Position numbers and translations under genes: made by a program
The notes under the pieces: generated by a model
What the model saw: only the letters and a program-made list of their open reading frames with translations
The model's database searches: none
What the model was told of the DNA's origin: nothing
From: an uncultured Flavobacteriales bacterium
Lineage (GTDB): Bacteria; Bacteroidota; Bacteroidia; Flavobacteriales_G; Salibacteraceae
Length of the DNA: 64,000 nt
NCBI GenBank assembly: GCA_943788775.1
Contig: CALSRO010000007.1
Location: forward strand, 1-64,000
Direction: 5' to 3'
Part shown: positions 36,322 to 47,697 of the stretch, piece by piece
Layout of the letters: the number at the start of each line of letters is the position of its first letter
How positions within the stretch are numbered: the stretch's first letter is position 1

Positions 36322-37598
36322 ATGAATTTGAAGAAACGCTCTCCATTTCTCAAGAACTTTATTGCGTTATTCACGGGGTCTGCAGTTGCACAGCTAATCC
36401 CAATTGCATTGTCTCCTGTTCTGGCTAGGATTTATTCAACAGATGATTTCGCTGTATTTGGGATATTTTACAGCACATTACTCATGCTTTCAGTCATTGC
36501 TGCCGCAAAGTATGAGGTCGCAATAGTTGTCCCGAAATCAGAATCTGAATCTAGGAAGGTCGCAATGGTAAGTGCAATCGCCTCATTGTTTGTTTTTGTC
36601 TTATTAGCAATAGTAAGCATGCTTTTTTCAGATGCTTTTGTGGATTATGTGGATAATCAAAAAATTAGACCATGGATTCCACTTATACTAATTGGAGTAT
36701 TAATAACAGGGTTATATCAATCTACAAGCTATTGGTTAATTAGAAGAGCTAAATTCAAGGATTTGGCTATTAACAAGGTTTCCCAAAGAGTTTTTGAAGG
36801 TGCTAGTAACCTAGCTCTAGGCTCAGCCCAAACAAGGATTTGGATTAATAGTCTCAGACATAATCGGAAGATTTTTCATGTTAATTGTGAGCGTTTTTCC
36901 AGATTAGAAAGGATATGGCTAAAATTATCAAGGAGCCTAAAAGAGGGATTTGGAAGATGGCAAAGAGATACCGACAGTATCCCCTAAATTTCGCTCCATC
37001 TTCGCTTGTTAATTCAATGGGAACGCATCTACCCTTGATTTTTGTTTCTAATGCCTACACTGTGGCAGTTGTTGGATCTTTTAACTTTTCGAAGTATATA
37101 CTAACGGCACCAATTGGTTTTATTGGTCAAAACTTGTCGCAAGTCTTCTTAGAGCGGATTTCTCAAAAGCGTAGAGACGATAAACCAATATTTAAAGATT
37201 TGAACAGGCTTACGGGTTTTCTAGCACTCACATCGCTAACCTTTGTGTTGCCTCTGATGTTTTTAGGCCCCTGGCTTTTTACTTTTGTATTTGGCTCTCA
37301 ATGGGAAATGGCAGGAGAGTTTTCTCAAATACTCGCCATTGCTATTGGAATTAGATTTGTTGTATCTCCGACCAGTGGTTTGTTATTAGCACTGGGCAAA
37401 GTAAAACTAGTTTCAATTTGGCAGTGGACGCATTTTTTACTTGTAATTACCCTCGTGCCTGTCTCCAAACTAAATTGGGAAATCGAGTCTTTTTTGATCT
37501 ATTTCTCTTGTATCGAAATAGTATCCTACATTTTATATGGAGGCTTTATCTATTACGCGGCAGCTATCAACGATCGCAACCTTACTGCAGTTTCTTAA
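36322..37598 (+). pseudogene. Polysaccharide flippase Wzx-like, two frameshifts
   Basis: Membrane protein of the oligosaccharide flippase superfamily that moves lipid-linked repeat units across the inner membrane. The first helices appear as SAVAQLIPIALSPVLARIYS. Breaks near 36834-36835 (extra A) and 36899-36900 (extra C) bracket the stretch GFGLIVSDIIGRFFMLIVSVF in a third frame. After the second break QIRKDMAKII continues to the normal end. Repaired length is about 425 residues with about twelve helices. It sits with polymerase and chain-length genes as expected. Confidence 0.75.
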
Positions 37599-37607
37599 TT
37601 GCTTAAT

Positions 37608-38951
37608 CTACTTCGTTTTAGCCAAAATCTTGAAATTTATATTCGGATAGAACCCTATTACTAGCAGACTTAGAATAATGCCATGTGTGATTAAGGAAAC
37701 AAAGAGTCCCGTATTAATTAATACATAACATGCCATGAAGGTCATTGGAATGGTGAATAATCTATTCTTATCTCTACTTACATAGTCAATAGCCATATAT
37801 AGCCCTGACAAGACTATGAAGATAAAAATATATCCTAAGTATCCCGCATTATGGAATATGTCTGCAAACACGTTACCATTTGCATAAACGCCATCATTAA
37901 ACCCAAAGTATTCCTTTCCAATCACCACAGGGGCTGTCTCTGCGTACGAAGAAGTGAGGAACAACGAGAAGGGTATGTTATGCGTAAAAAAATTTAGGCC
38001 ATTTTCATTGAAATACTCACAGTAATAAAAGTAAATCTGACTAGGAAGCAGCAGGGATCTCCTGACAAATAGCGATGATGCTAATGTATACTCTTCGTCA
38101 GAAAATTGATCGAAGATTAATAAAGACAGTGTTCCGGATGCCGTAAATAGAGCTATGGATAGATTAAAGTCTTTCTTAAGCACTTTGGCAATCAACATCA
38201 AGATGAGTGCAAGTGGTGCAGAAAACAAATATGATTTATGACCACCCAAAGAAAAGAAGTATAAAACCGCCAATAAACCGAAGCCCATTAGCAGATATTT
38301 CCGATTTATAGTAGCATATAGTATAAGAGCAAGGTTGAGAACACTAACCAGCCAGCTCAATGCATATTTTACAAATCTCGCGGCTTCTACAGATTTGAAC
38401 TCATCGCGCTGGGTATAGACCTCACCTAAACTTGGCACCTTGAGCGATAAGCCATATTTGTATATCACAATGAGGCTAAAAAGTGCGTAAAACAAACCCA
38501 AAACGGAAATGAACTGTCTTCTGCTGAGAGAAAATTGCTTCAACCCAATTTTACCATCAAACACTCTTTGTTGAATACCAACGGCCAGAAACACTGCAAA
38601 TAGACCATAGAAGAAGTTTCCATCCATTTTAGAGTTAAATGTATAGATGACGGTGCTTGGTATAAAACATACGATGTAGAGTAACAGGTGAACTGAGTTG
38701 CTAACCTTCCTATCGCTGAAATCAACGAAGAAAGTAGAAGTGATCAGGCAAATCCAGGAAATGATAATTTCTAGACTTCCACGCGGATCATAGATGACTC
38801 CGTAGTAAGCAAAATCGCTACTAAAAATCACATAGTATGCATCAAGTCCTAGCTTGTAGGTTATAATGCAAAGGCAAAAAAACAATTGCCTTTTAAGATA
38901 TTTCCTAGAAATGACCATTTTCAGTTCGGCAATATTAATATTTGCCCACAC
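37608..38951 (-). CDS. O-antigen polymerase Wzy-like membrane protein
   Basis: A 447-residue protein with about eleven membrane segments, the typical tyrosine-rich composition and a large periplasmic loop (FDQFSDEEYTLASSLFVRRS) of oligosaccharide-repeat polymerases. It is one of few genes in this locus with an unbroken frame and is the only one of its immediate neighbours on the minus strand. MVISRKYLKRQ at 38918 is a plausible alternative start. Wzy proteins are too variable for a sure family match; synteny with flippase and Wzz-like genes supports the call. Confidence 0.7.
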   Translation of the reverse strand: MWANINIAELKMVISRKYLKRQLFFCLCIITYKLGLDAYYVIFSSDFAYYGVIYDPRGSLEIIISWICLITSTFFVDFSDRKVSNSVHLLLYIVCFIPSTVIYTFNSKMDGNFFYGLFAVFLAVGIQQRVFDGKIGLKQFSLSRRQFISVLGLFYALFSLIVIYKYGLSLKVPSLGEVYTQRDEFKSVEAARFVKYALSWLVSVLNLALILYATINRKYLLMGFGLLAVLYFFSLGGHKSYLFSAPLALILMLIAKVLKKDFNLSIALFTASGTLSLLIFDQFSDEEYTLASSLFVRRSLLLPSQIYFYYCEYFNENGLNFFTHNIPFSLFLTSSYAETAPVVIGKEYFGFNDGVYANGNVFADIFHNAGYLGYIFIFIVLSGLYMAIDYVSRDKNRLFTIPMTFMACYVLINTGLFVSLITHGIILSLLVIGFYPNINFKILAKTK

Positions 38952-39002
38952 AGTCTAGAGATTAAAAACATATAGTTTTTAGCTCTAGGGAAATTTGATA
39001 TT

Positions 39003-39806
39003 ATGGATGAAAATGTGAAATATGTTTTGAAAGATGACGCTGATGTTGAGCTTTCTTTAAAACGTATAGCTGAGATAGTTTTTGACAATAGGCTGAAAAT
39101 TGCACTTTTTAGTTTGCTAGTTGGTCTCGGTGGCTTTATTTACAACTTGAACAAATCGCCATATTACGATGCTAATGCTACTTTGGCCTCTACTATGTTT
39201 GGCGAGGAAGAACTTATGCCTATCCTAGAATCATTTGATGAATTAGTAGCAAAAAATGATTTTATTGAGCTTTCCAATGAGTTGAATCTACCGCTTGAGA
39301 CAGTGAATAACTTGGAGGCTCTTGATGTTACAATAATCTCCACTGGAGGCGATTTTTTTACATGCAAGGTGCATATGCAAGTATTGGATACTGCGATAAT
39401 TGAGGACATAGAAAATGCGGTTATTACCAACTTGTATAGCAACGCATATTTAATGGATAGGTACGATCGCAAGAAGGCCCAGCTCAGTTATTTACAAGGG
39501 GTTTGTAGTATTGAAATTGAGGAAATGAAATCATCTAAGAAGCGGATTAACCAAGTAGAAGGTGGTGATCAAAATGCATTAAACTTGTTTCTGTTAAACT
39601 CACGCTCGGAGATTGTCCATTTAGAGGAAAAGGCATCACTACTTAAATTACAATTGGACATGCTTTCTATTGCATATTACTTGAGACCAGCCATTATTCC
39701 GAATGAGAAAAGCGGGCCTCACACAGCAAAGAACACACTCGCGATGCTCATTGCAGGAGCATTTGTGTCAATGTTGTTTTTTGTGGCATTGGAAGCCTTT
39801 AAATGA
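39003..39806 (+). CDS. Wzz-like chain-length determinant protein
   Basis: A 267-residue protein with the Wzz plan: a short cytoplasmic start (DVELSLKRIAEIVFDNR), a first helix (IALFSLLVGLGGFIY), a periplasmic coiled-coil domain and a C-terminal helix (LAMLIAGAFVSMLFFVALEAF). It lacks the cytoplasmic tyrosine kinase domain found in capsule-type relatives. It should set polymer length with the Wzy protein encoded divergently, about 50 bases away. Confidence 0.75.
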   Translation: MDENVKYVLKDDADVELSLKRIAEIVFDNRLKIALFSLLVGLGGFIYNLNKSPYYDANATLASTMFGEEELMPILESFDELVAKNDFIELSNELNLPLETVNNLEALDVTIISTGGDFFTCKVHMQVLDTAIIEDIENAVITNLYSNAYLMDRYDRKKAQLSYLQGVCSIEIEEMKSSKKRINQVEGGDQNALNLFLLNSRSEIVHLEEKASLLKLQLDMLSIAYYLRPAIIPNEKSGPHTAKNTLAMLIAGAFVSMLFFVALEAFK

Positions 39807-39853
39807 TCGTTTGAGATGGTTGTCAGACTTTAATGTTGCTTTAGGCACAAATC

Positions 39854-40973
39854 ATGGTAGAGAAAAAGGTTGTTTGTCACATTACCACTGTCCATATACC
39901 GAAGGATATTCGCATTTATCACAAGGAGTGCAAGTCTCTAGCAGATGCTGGTTATGATGTTAAGTTGGTTGTTGTAAATGCGGGAGAAGCCGTTTCCGAT
40001 TATGCGGGGGTCGAAATCATCAATGTACCACTAGATGTTCGAGGTAAGATTAAGAGGATAATTAATGCCCCAAGGCGGGCAAGGATTGCAGCAGAGAAAT
40101 GTAAAGCAGACATTTATCATTTTCATGATCCTGAGTTTTTGTTTTCAGCTCTAAAAATGTTGCATCGCGGAGCGATAGTTATCTATGACTCCCATGAAGA
40201 TGTTCCAAATCAAGTTCGTTCAAAGTATTGGATTCCACGAATTATCCGACCGCTTATTTCAAGTTTAGTTTTTTGGATTGAAATGAGAATTGCCCGAAAA
40301 CTTTCGGCAATTGTAACAGTGGTTGATTCGATTGCGAATCGTTTCTTAAAAATGAATCAGAACGTTGTTCAGGTAAGGAATTTTCCAAATCTTGAAGAAC
40401 TTCCTACTCCGTGTTCATGGAGTTTGAAGTCCCAATGCAGTATGTTATGTAGGCGATTTCACGAGAATAAGAGGTATATATGAATCAGTTGATTCATTGA
40501 GTATAAGTCGAGGGGAGATGATTTTAGCCGGGAGATTTCCTAGCAAAGATTTTGAGGATGAAGTGCGTGCCCTTGAGGGGTGGAGAAAAGTTGACTTTCG
40601 TGGTTTTGTATCTCGGGGTGAAATCTCTCAAATACTTAATCAATCTAAATTTGGCTTAGTTACATTGTATCCAACGCCAAGCTACAAAGAAGCTCTCCCA
40701 GTTAAATTATTTGAGTACATGGCTGCAGGGTTAGCTGTAATTGCCTCAGATTTTGGTTTGATGAAGCAAATCGTAGAGAAGTATAATTGTGGCCTTGCCG
40801 TTAACCCACAAAATCCTGAAGAAATTGCCAAAGCCATAGATTGGTTAATCGACAATGATGAAGAAGCCCAAAAAATGGGACAACGAGGTAGAGAGGCGAG
40901 TGGTGGAAAACTACAACTGGGCTACAGAAGAGAAAAGCTCTTGTCTCTATATGATTCCTTATTGAGTCAATAG
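39854..40973 (+). pseudogene. GT4-family glycosyltransferase, two frameshifts
   Basis: The N-terminal part has HIPKDIRIYHKECKSLADAG and YHFHDPEFL, common in Bacteroidota GT-B glycosyltransferases. The C-terminal donor-binding domain has LFEYMAAGLAVIASDFG. The frame is lost near 40410 and 40455. Adding one base at each gives a linking segment with a YVGDFTRIRGIYE motif. The repaired protein is about 373 residues. The 3' end overlaps the convergent glycosyltransferase gene by 15 bases at the near-palindrome TTATTGAGTCAATAG. Confidence 0.72.
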
Positions 40974-42109
40974 ATCATCTAGGTATTCTACAAAATCGTC
41001 TGACACTGATTTTCTAGAAAGTTTATTCCGAATTGCCTTCGTTTTTAAACTCATTTCATGAATCCGATCTGGGTTTTCGCTCAGATGTTTAATGCATTCT
41101 ACAATCGGCCGAGCGTCCTCAGGTGAGAATTGAAAACCAACACTAGAAGCTTCGACAAATTCACCGGGCCTCGCTTATTGGGGTTACAATAACAGGGATC
41201 CCAGAACCTATAAACTCCATGACTTTGCTCGGAAATGAGTTCTTGCTTATTTCGGTATTTCCCTGAAAAGAAATACCCAAGGATGTATGCTTTAGAATAT
41301 CCGGAATTTGATTGTGACTAAGCTCTCCTTTGTGCGACAGATTGCTTAGTTGTGGTGCTGCGTCTAAAATAATTTGTGTTTGGTTTCCCCAACCATATAC
41401 CCAGAACTCGACATTCAATTTTTTCTGACAAACAACCTTTCGCTATTTCAACAATAAGCTGAGGATTTTGAAACTTACCCATGTTGCCATGAAATAGAAT
41501 TACGAACGGATTGGTAGATATACGATCAAGCGTGGTAATATGATCTGCATATCCATTCCGTAATAAATAGATTTTGTCGTCTTGTCCAGATTTGGATTTT
41601 AACTTGGTGACAATGCGCTCAGTAACTGTTGTTGTTACAATAGAATCCTTATAAAGATTGGCTTCAATACGTTTGAGCATCTTTCCAATTTTGCCTTCTG
41701 GGTTGAGCAGACCTTCGATAAAGTAGACTTCTGGGTATTCATCTCTAACATCAAAGACAAATTGTTTGCCTATAATTTTACATGCCATTGCAGCCGCATA
41801 GCTTATGGTAAATGGCGGACTTGATATGATGAAAAGCTTTGCAGGATGAAATAAAACTCGTAAGAATATCTCCGCTGAATAAATGAGCTCTTTTGCTAAT
41901 CGGAGGTAAACGTTGTCTTTGTTGGTGGAGACGGGCGTCCAAGCACATTGAACTTTGTATTTGTCAACACCTTTAGATTTGGAGGAGGTGAGGACAGACG
42001 TTTCGTATCCAGAATCCATCAGGGCGTTGACAAGGAACTTAGTCCGTACAGCCATAGCTTGATTTTCTGGGTAAAAAAGTTGAACAACAATACAAACAGA
42101 CTTTTTCAT
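40959..42109 (-). pseudogene. GT4-family glycosyltransferase (WbuB-like), two frameshifts
   Basis: The N-terminus (CIVVQLFYPENQAMAVRTKF) is typical of WbuB-type glycosyltransferases acting on undecaprenyl-linked sugars. Breaks lie in the T6 run at 41419-41424 (one too many) and at the GGG at 41165-41167 (one too many). Repair joins CLSEKLNVEFWVYGWGNQ, then SEAGEFVEASSVGFQFSP, and ends at 40959 with VEYLDDLLTQ. The repaired protein is about 383 residues. The donor-site segment PSKVMEFIGSGIPVIV is intact. Confidence 0.72.
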
Positions 42110-42249
42110 GCTATGCTGATATTCGCAAGGGTTAACATCATATTTCTTGACAAAAATGATTCATCCATTTTCCTAAAAGCACATTGTTTATTATACTTTA
42201 TCAACAGTCAATATCCATCAAGTTATAGAAATACATTTGCCAAACACTC

Positions 42250-43662
42250 ATGGCACTAACGAACGACTCTAAGTTTCTTACGCGCAAATACGCTCTCATG
42301 TTTATAGACATGATGCTGCTATGCGTGTCGTTACTTATATACCTGAAGTATTTTTATGAATCTGATGTTTGGCCAAGAAAGACCTTATCGCAAAATGCAG
42401 TTTGGTTTGTCGTGCTCTGTGTTCTTTGGGCTATATACTCAAACCTTTTCAGGTTATATAATGCACTTTACGCATCGACTCTTTTTGCTTTTGTTCAGCG
42501 TACCTTCTTTGTCGCTTTCATCACGAGCCTTTCCTATTTATTAATTCCTTTTCTAAGCCCACTTTTTCCTACATCGCGCCTTCCATTTTTCATTTTCATT
42601 TCACAATCGGTTGCAATTCTTACTGTTTGGCATTTGATTTTCGGCAAGTTTCTAAACAAACCTGCAATATCAAAACGGGTTTTAATACTGGGCGCAGGAT
42701 GGTCTGGCAAGAGAATTGCCCAGATTATTTTGGATGAAGATTATAGCAATAAGGGCTATGATATTGTTGGTTTTATTGATGACGATGATAATAAAGTAGG
42801 TGGAGATATTGATGGTGTTAGAGTGATAGCATCTAGTGACGATATGTTCATATATGCCCGCAGGCTCAAAAATCGATTTAATAGTATTAGCAGCGCATAC
42901 GGCTGAAGTCAATTAACGGAAAACTATACAGCCATTTAACCAATTGCCAGAATTATGGCATTGAAGTAAGACCAGTAAATCTTTTGTACGAGGAGTTAAC
43001 GGGTAAACTGATGGTGAAAGAGAGCAATGAAAAACTCGCACTTACATATGAGTATTATTCTAAACCCGAAGACCTAGTATATCGGATAGTGAACCGACTG
43101 TTGAATGTGTTTTTTGGAATTTTCGGATTAATAATTTGTGGTATTTCAATCCCTTTTGTTTGGTATCTGAATGCCCTATTTAGCAGAGGGCCTTTGTTCT
43201 ATTCTCAAATAAGAACTGGGAGGAACAATGAAGATTTTAGAATCTATAAGTTTCGGACTATGGTAATCGATGCTGAAAAGGGTACGGGTGCCGTTTGGGC
43301 CGAGAAAGAATGATGCAAGAATAACAGGTCCAGGAAAGTTTTATCGAAAGACCAGAATTGATGAATTGCCACAATTTTGGAATGTGCTAAAAGGCGATAT
43401 GAACCTCATAGGACCAAGACCTGAACGTCCAAAATTCGTTGAAGAACTCTCGGTTAAAATTCCATTTTTTAATTTGAGGCATATCGTAAAGCCAGGCATT
43501 ACGGGCTGGGCACAGGTGAGGCATAAATATGGAAACACTGAAGAGGATAGTTTAATTAAGCTGCAATTTGATTTATACTACATAAAGTATCGATCGTTTT
43601 TTCTAGATATGTCCATCATATGGAGAACAGTTGCTGTGATGTTGAAATTTAAAGGAAACTGA
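42250..43662 (+). pseudogene. Polyprenyl glycosylphosphotransferase (sugar transferase), three frameshifts
   Basis: Starts polysaccharide synthesis by loading the first sugar-phosphate onto undecaprenyl phosphate. It has four N-terminal membrane segments, a Rossmann domain (RVLILGAGWSGKRIAQIIL) and a C-terminal bacterial sugar transferase domain. The latter shows FRIYKFRTM, TRIDELPQFWNVLKGDMNL, GPRPERPKFVEE and KPGITGWAQV. Frames break at the A5 run 42868-42872, near 42914 and near 43307. Repair gives about 470 residues, the usual length. Its TGA overlaps the wecB ATG by one base. Confidence 0.82.
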
Positions 43663-44740
43663 TGAAGATACTGACAATAGTGGGTGCACGCCCTCAGTTT
43701 GTGAAGGCTGCCGCGCTGAGCCGGGCCTTAAAGAAGCATGAAAACGTTGAAGAATATATAGTTCATACTGGGCAGCACTTTGATGCGAATATGAGTGACG
43801 TGTTTTTCGAAGAAATGCAAATACCAAAACCTGCTTTTAATCTGAACATAAACTCACTTGGACATGGAGCCATGACGGGAAGAATGTTGGAAGGCTTAGA
43901 AGGATTGTTCATTTCGGAAAAACCTGATATGGTTTTGGTATATGGAGACACAAATAGCACCATTGCGGGTGCTTTAGCCGCCTCCAAATTGCATATTCCT
44001 ATTGGTCATGTAGAAGCAGGATTGAGAAGCTTTAATATGAAAATGCCCGAGGAAGTCAATAGGATTCTTACTGATAGAATTAGTGATCATCTTTTTTGCC
44101 CCAACGGATACTGCAGTGAAGAACTTTGAAAAATGAAGGTTTTGATTCTTTGCCGGGGATAGTGCACAGAACAGGCGATGTGATGCAAGACGCAGCTATC
44201 TACTATTCAGAAATGTCGGATGAAAAGGCCACAATTATTGGGAAAGCATCTATATCAGATGACATCGCGCTCGTGACTTTGCATCGTGCTGAAAACACCG
44301 ATTCTCCGCATCGACTCAAGGAAATTATTCGAGCGCTAAATGAGATAAATAAGCGTATCAGAATTATCTGTCCCATTCATCCTAGAACAAGGAAGATTTT
44401 CGATTCATGATTGAACATTACACCTGAATTTGATATGATAGATCCTGTTGGATACTTTGATATGATTGCTTTACTGAAAAGATGTTCCATAGTATTAACG
44501 GACAGTGGTGGTCTGCAAAAGGAAGCCTTCTTCTTTTCAAGTCCGTGTGTTACTCTTCGCGATCAAACTGAGTGGGTAGAGCTTGTGGAAAATGGTTTCA
44601 ACATGTTGGCTGGAGCGAATCAGGATGAAATTATAAATGCCTTCAATTCAATGATTAAGTCCAAGCCCGACTTCTCGTTAGATTTGTATGGAAAAGGACA
44701 GGCATCTGAAAATATCGCTTCTATTTTGAGTAAATGCTGA
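43662..44740 (+). pseudogene. wecB: UDP-N-acetylglucosamine 2-epimerase, frameshift plus in-frame stop
   Basis: Converts UDP-GlcNAc to UDP-ManNAc. Family segments include [57 protein letters not shown] and DSGGLQKEAFF. The frame shifts at the T run 44125-44127 (one T missing; repaired EELLKNEGF). A TGA at 44408-44410 interrupts the same frame between KIFDS and NITPEFDMIDP. Length repaired is about 358 residues. Both lesions fall at linker positions, and catalytic regions are intact. Confidence 0.82.
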
Positions 44741-45973
44741 ATGCACAGAGTATATGTAAAGTTTCAGAATTGGTCCTTGATGGCCATTTCATTTTGCATC
44801 CCCTTAGTTCCTAAACTAGTTCCTGTTCTATTATTCATATTTGCTTCTTTGTCTATAACAGCTTTAATCAAAGGTTATATAGGAGAGTTGAGATTACCGA
44901 AGTTGGGCATCTTACTTATTGGTCTATATGTTTTGCATGTTATCGGCATGTTGTTTACCGAAAATGTAGATCGAGGACTATTTGATCTTGAGGTGAAATT
45001 AAGTTTGCTTGCTCTTCCTATAAGTTTCATTGGCTATGGAAACCTAGACAAGGTACACTACGAGAAGATTCTGCGGGCATTTCTTATTGGAATAACACTC
45101 GCGGCTCTGTTTTTTGCTTAGTCCAGAGTGCCTATAAAGTGTTTGTATTGAACGCAAAGTATTTTTATTTTTTTGTCTAGTCGCTTTTCAGTGATTATTC
45201 ATCAGAGTTTATTTTGCCATGTATTTAGTTTTTGGAATAGCCATTCTTACCTATTTGGAATGGCCAGTTTTCAGGCGCATTAGTCCTCTAAGAACCTTTG
45301 CCTCAATTTCACTTATGTTGTTTCTTTCTATTTGTACCATTCTTACTGGATCCAAAATTGGTTTCATTATGTGGGTCATTGTAATGGTAGCGATAACCGG
45401 TTTTTTAATAAAGGAATTGAAACAAAAATGGATGCCCGCGGTGATGCTAATGGGATTTATGAGTGTTGGTCTAGTTTTCATTCAGTCAACCCCCGAGCTG
45501 AAATCAAGAATATTGAAAGTAATAAGGTTGACAGATGGGCAAACTGAAGGAGGATGCAACTGGAAATATTGAAAGTACCGCTGCAAGGTTGTTGGTTTAC
45601 AAAACTGTAGGGGATGTATTAATTGATCAACCTTGGTATGGTTCTGGAACGGGAGATTTTCAAGATGTTCTGGATTTAGCGTATGAAGCAAAAGGATATT
45701 CAAATTTGAAGGAGCGCCACCTGAATGCGCATAACCAGTTTTTTCAATCTTGGCTAGGATTGGGTATTCCTGGTCTCGTCTTATTGTTCAGCCATTTTTG
45801 TCGTTATTTTTCAGCACGCCTTTTCTTCTGGTGAACCGCGTTTACCTTGGTTTCGCAGCACTCATTGCCCTTATCTCATTGACAGAAAGTATGTTGAACG
45901 TGCAGGCGGGGTGTCGTATTCTTTTCCTTTTTTTGTGATGCTGTTTTCTAGACATACCTTACCTGAAGGTTAA
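44741..45973 (+). pseudogene. O-antigen ligase-like membrane protein, several frameshifts
   Basis: Pieces in three frames together resemble WaaL-type ligases. The N-terminal helices contain FTENVDRGLFDLEVKLSLL. The middle helices contain ILTGSKIGFIMWVIV, a conserved stretch of this family. The periplasmic loop contains GTGDFQDV and HLNAHNQFFQSWLGLGIPGL, with the conserved His-Asn motif. The C-terminal end is SFFVMLFSRHTLPEG. I count at least five breaks. It would join polymer to lipid A core or another acceptor. Repaired length is about 410 residues. Confidence 0.68.
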
Positions 45974-46043
45974 TCATCTCAGATTATTAAATTCAAACCA
46001 ATAGGTGCTGAATTTCGTCCGATTTATCTAAAATACCCTTGAT

Positions 46044-47630
46044 TTGAAACGTATAGCGCTTTTGATTTTTTTCCATTATTCATATTCATGGAATAGCGCA
46101 AGACAATCTTAATGTTGTTCATTAGTGATAGCGCTGGCAATGAAATTCGCTACCTTAACTTCCTTGAGAAAGGTAATGATATAATTGGATTTGGAAGTGC
46201 TGAAAACAGCTCATGGATAAGCTGTTTTTCGAAGGAATCACTTCAAGTAAAGTGGGCGAAGCGATTGTCTTATTCCTCTCCATACAAAGTTCTTCCAATA
46301 GAATTAATTGAAATGCCCAGTGCTATATGGGCTTTTGTTTTAGTTGATAATACAAACAATGGAAATGATTTTGCCGCTTTAATTTCCTACGATTTAAATG
46401 GCAATCTAAACTGGTCGAAAAGATTGGATATTGATCCAGGCCTTGATGGTGGATATGATATTTATAAGACCTCAGAAAACAAAGTAGTAGTTACATGGAT
46501 TTATGAATATTACTCAATAAGACGGTTGATCTGTGTACAGTTGGATGATCAAGGAAATGTTGAGTTCGAACTAGGAATTAGTACAGAAGGTGGCAACTCA
46601 ACTGGGTTCGCTTCTGATACGAATGATTACAACTACTTGGCAGCAGGAAGTATGATATATAAACTTGATAGCAATTTCAATCTAGTTTGGACTAGGCAGA
46701 TTAAGTTTATATACGGTGGATCAGAGCACCCTGTATATATATATCCACATAAATTCATGAAATGGATAAATGGTGTGTTAATAATAGCCGGAACATTAGA
46801 CAATTGGCCATATTATCCGCCAGTTTTACTCAAAGTAGACAGCAGTGGTACAACTATACTTGCCAAATCCTTTGAAGGAGGATCGATGGATCCTGTTCGT
46901 TGGTATTATAACTCGAATGAGAATACTTTGTCTTGTTTTGGTTTAACCACTTTCGATGATACAGGCACGCCTCCATTCTATAATGAGTTAGCGATTGATA
47001 TCGATTCGTTTGATCAGGTTGCTGGTTTTAAATATTTAGGCGCATGCGAAGGTTGGGATTTTTGTGACATCGGTATAGCGGGGAGAGGGTCAACGAATGA
47101 ATGAAGGGTTTCTATTTTCTACAAATCTGTTAACTGAACGGAAGGATCCCTTTTGGACCTCAACATTTGAAAATGTGCTTTCGCTGCATTTTAATTACGA
47201 TGACCAGTGCTACATCGAAAAGGTGAATGACAATGACTATGTCGGTGAAGTAATTTGGCAAACCGAAACTATTGTGATAGAGGAAGATCAAGTTGAACCT
47301 GATACGGTAACATTTCATTCAATTAAGATTTCAAAAAGTTCACAATTGCAATCGAATGAATTTTGTGCGTTTACATTAAATAATGTCGAAGTAGAATACT
47401 CAGATCACCAAACCTATCGATTTGTTGATCATTCTTTATTTCTGTCTGGGGCAGAAACAAAGAACCTTGACATAAGGTTATATGACGCATTGGGGCGCAC
47501 CATAGAACGCTATTCAGGTCCAGTGTCAGGAAAATACAGCTTCAAAAACATCAGGCAATCCGGAATCTATTTAATTGTTGTTTTAGAAAATGAATCGGTC
47601 ATATTTTCAAAGAAAGTAGTTCAATATTGA
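46044..47630 (+). pseudogene. Secreted T9SS cargo protein, two frameshifts
   Basis: A signal-like start (KRIALLIFFHYSYS, preceded by TTG at 46044) is followed, in another frame, by about 330 residues of repeated beta-propeller-like sequence (GNLNWSKRLDIDPGLDGGYD; LDSNFNLVWTRQI). After a second break near 47097 comes a type A T9SS C-terminal sorting domain: LDIRLYDALGRTIERY, then SGIYLIVVLENESVIFSKKVV. The protein should be exported by Sec and carried to the surface by the type IX system. The body has no recognised enzymatic motif. Confidence 0.65.
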
Positions 47631-47697
47631 CCATTTTGAAATTTAGTATCAAGGATTCTTGATTTAAATGTGCCTGAATATCTATTAATTCGTAACC

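Noticed and set aside
1423..44410. TGA read as an amino acid (recoded genetic code), suggested by in-frame TGA in the phosphatase and wecB genes
   Set aside because: TGA is used as an ordinary, well-placed stop in many genes here, for example 3848-3850 (overlapping the next ATG) and 43660-43662. The two in-frame TGA sites are not enough, and one replaces Arg and the other lies in a linker.
44408..44410. Selenocysteine or stop-readthrough site in wecB
   Set aside because: The family has no cysteine or selenocysteine at this linker position, and I see no SECIS-like hairpin directly behind the TGA. A base error or nonsense mutation is simpler.
35258..45973. Programmed frameshifting in the polysaccharide genes
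   Set aside because: The breaks lie at unrelated short runs without shared slippery sites or downstream structures, and shift in both directions. Errors or mutations explain them better.
47648..47665. Terminator ATCAAG-GATT-CTTGATTT after the T9SS cargo gene
   Set aside because: A 6-bp AT-rich stem with only three T is too weak to call.
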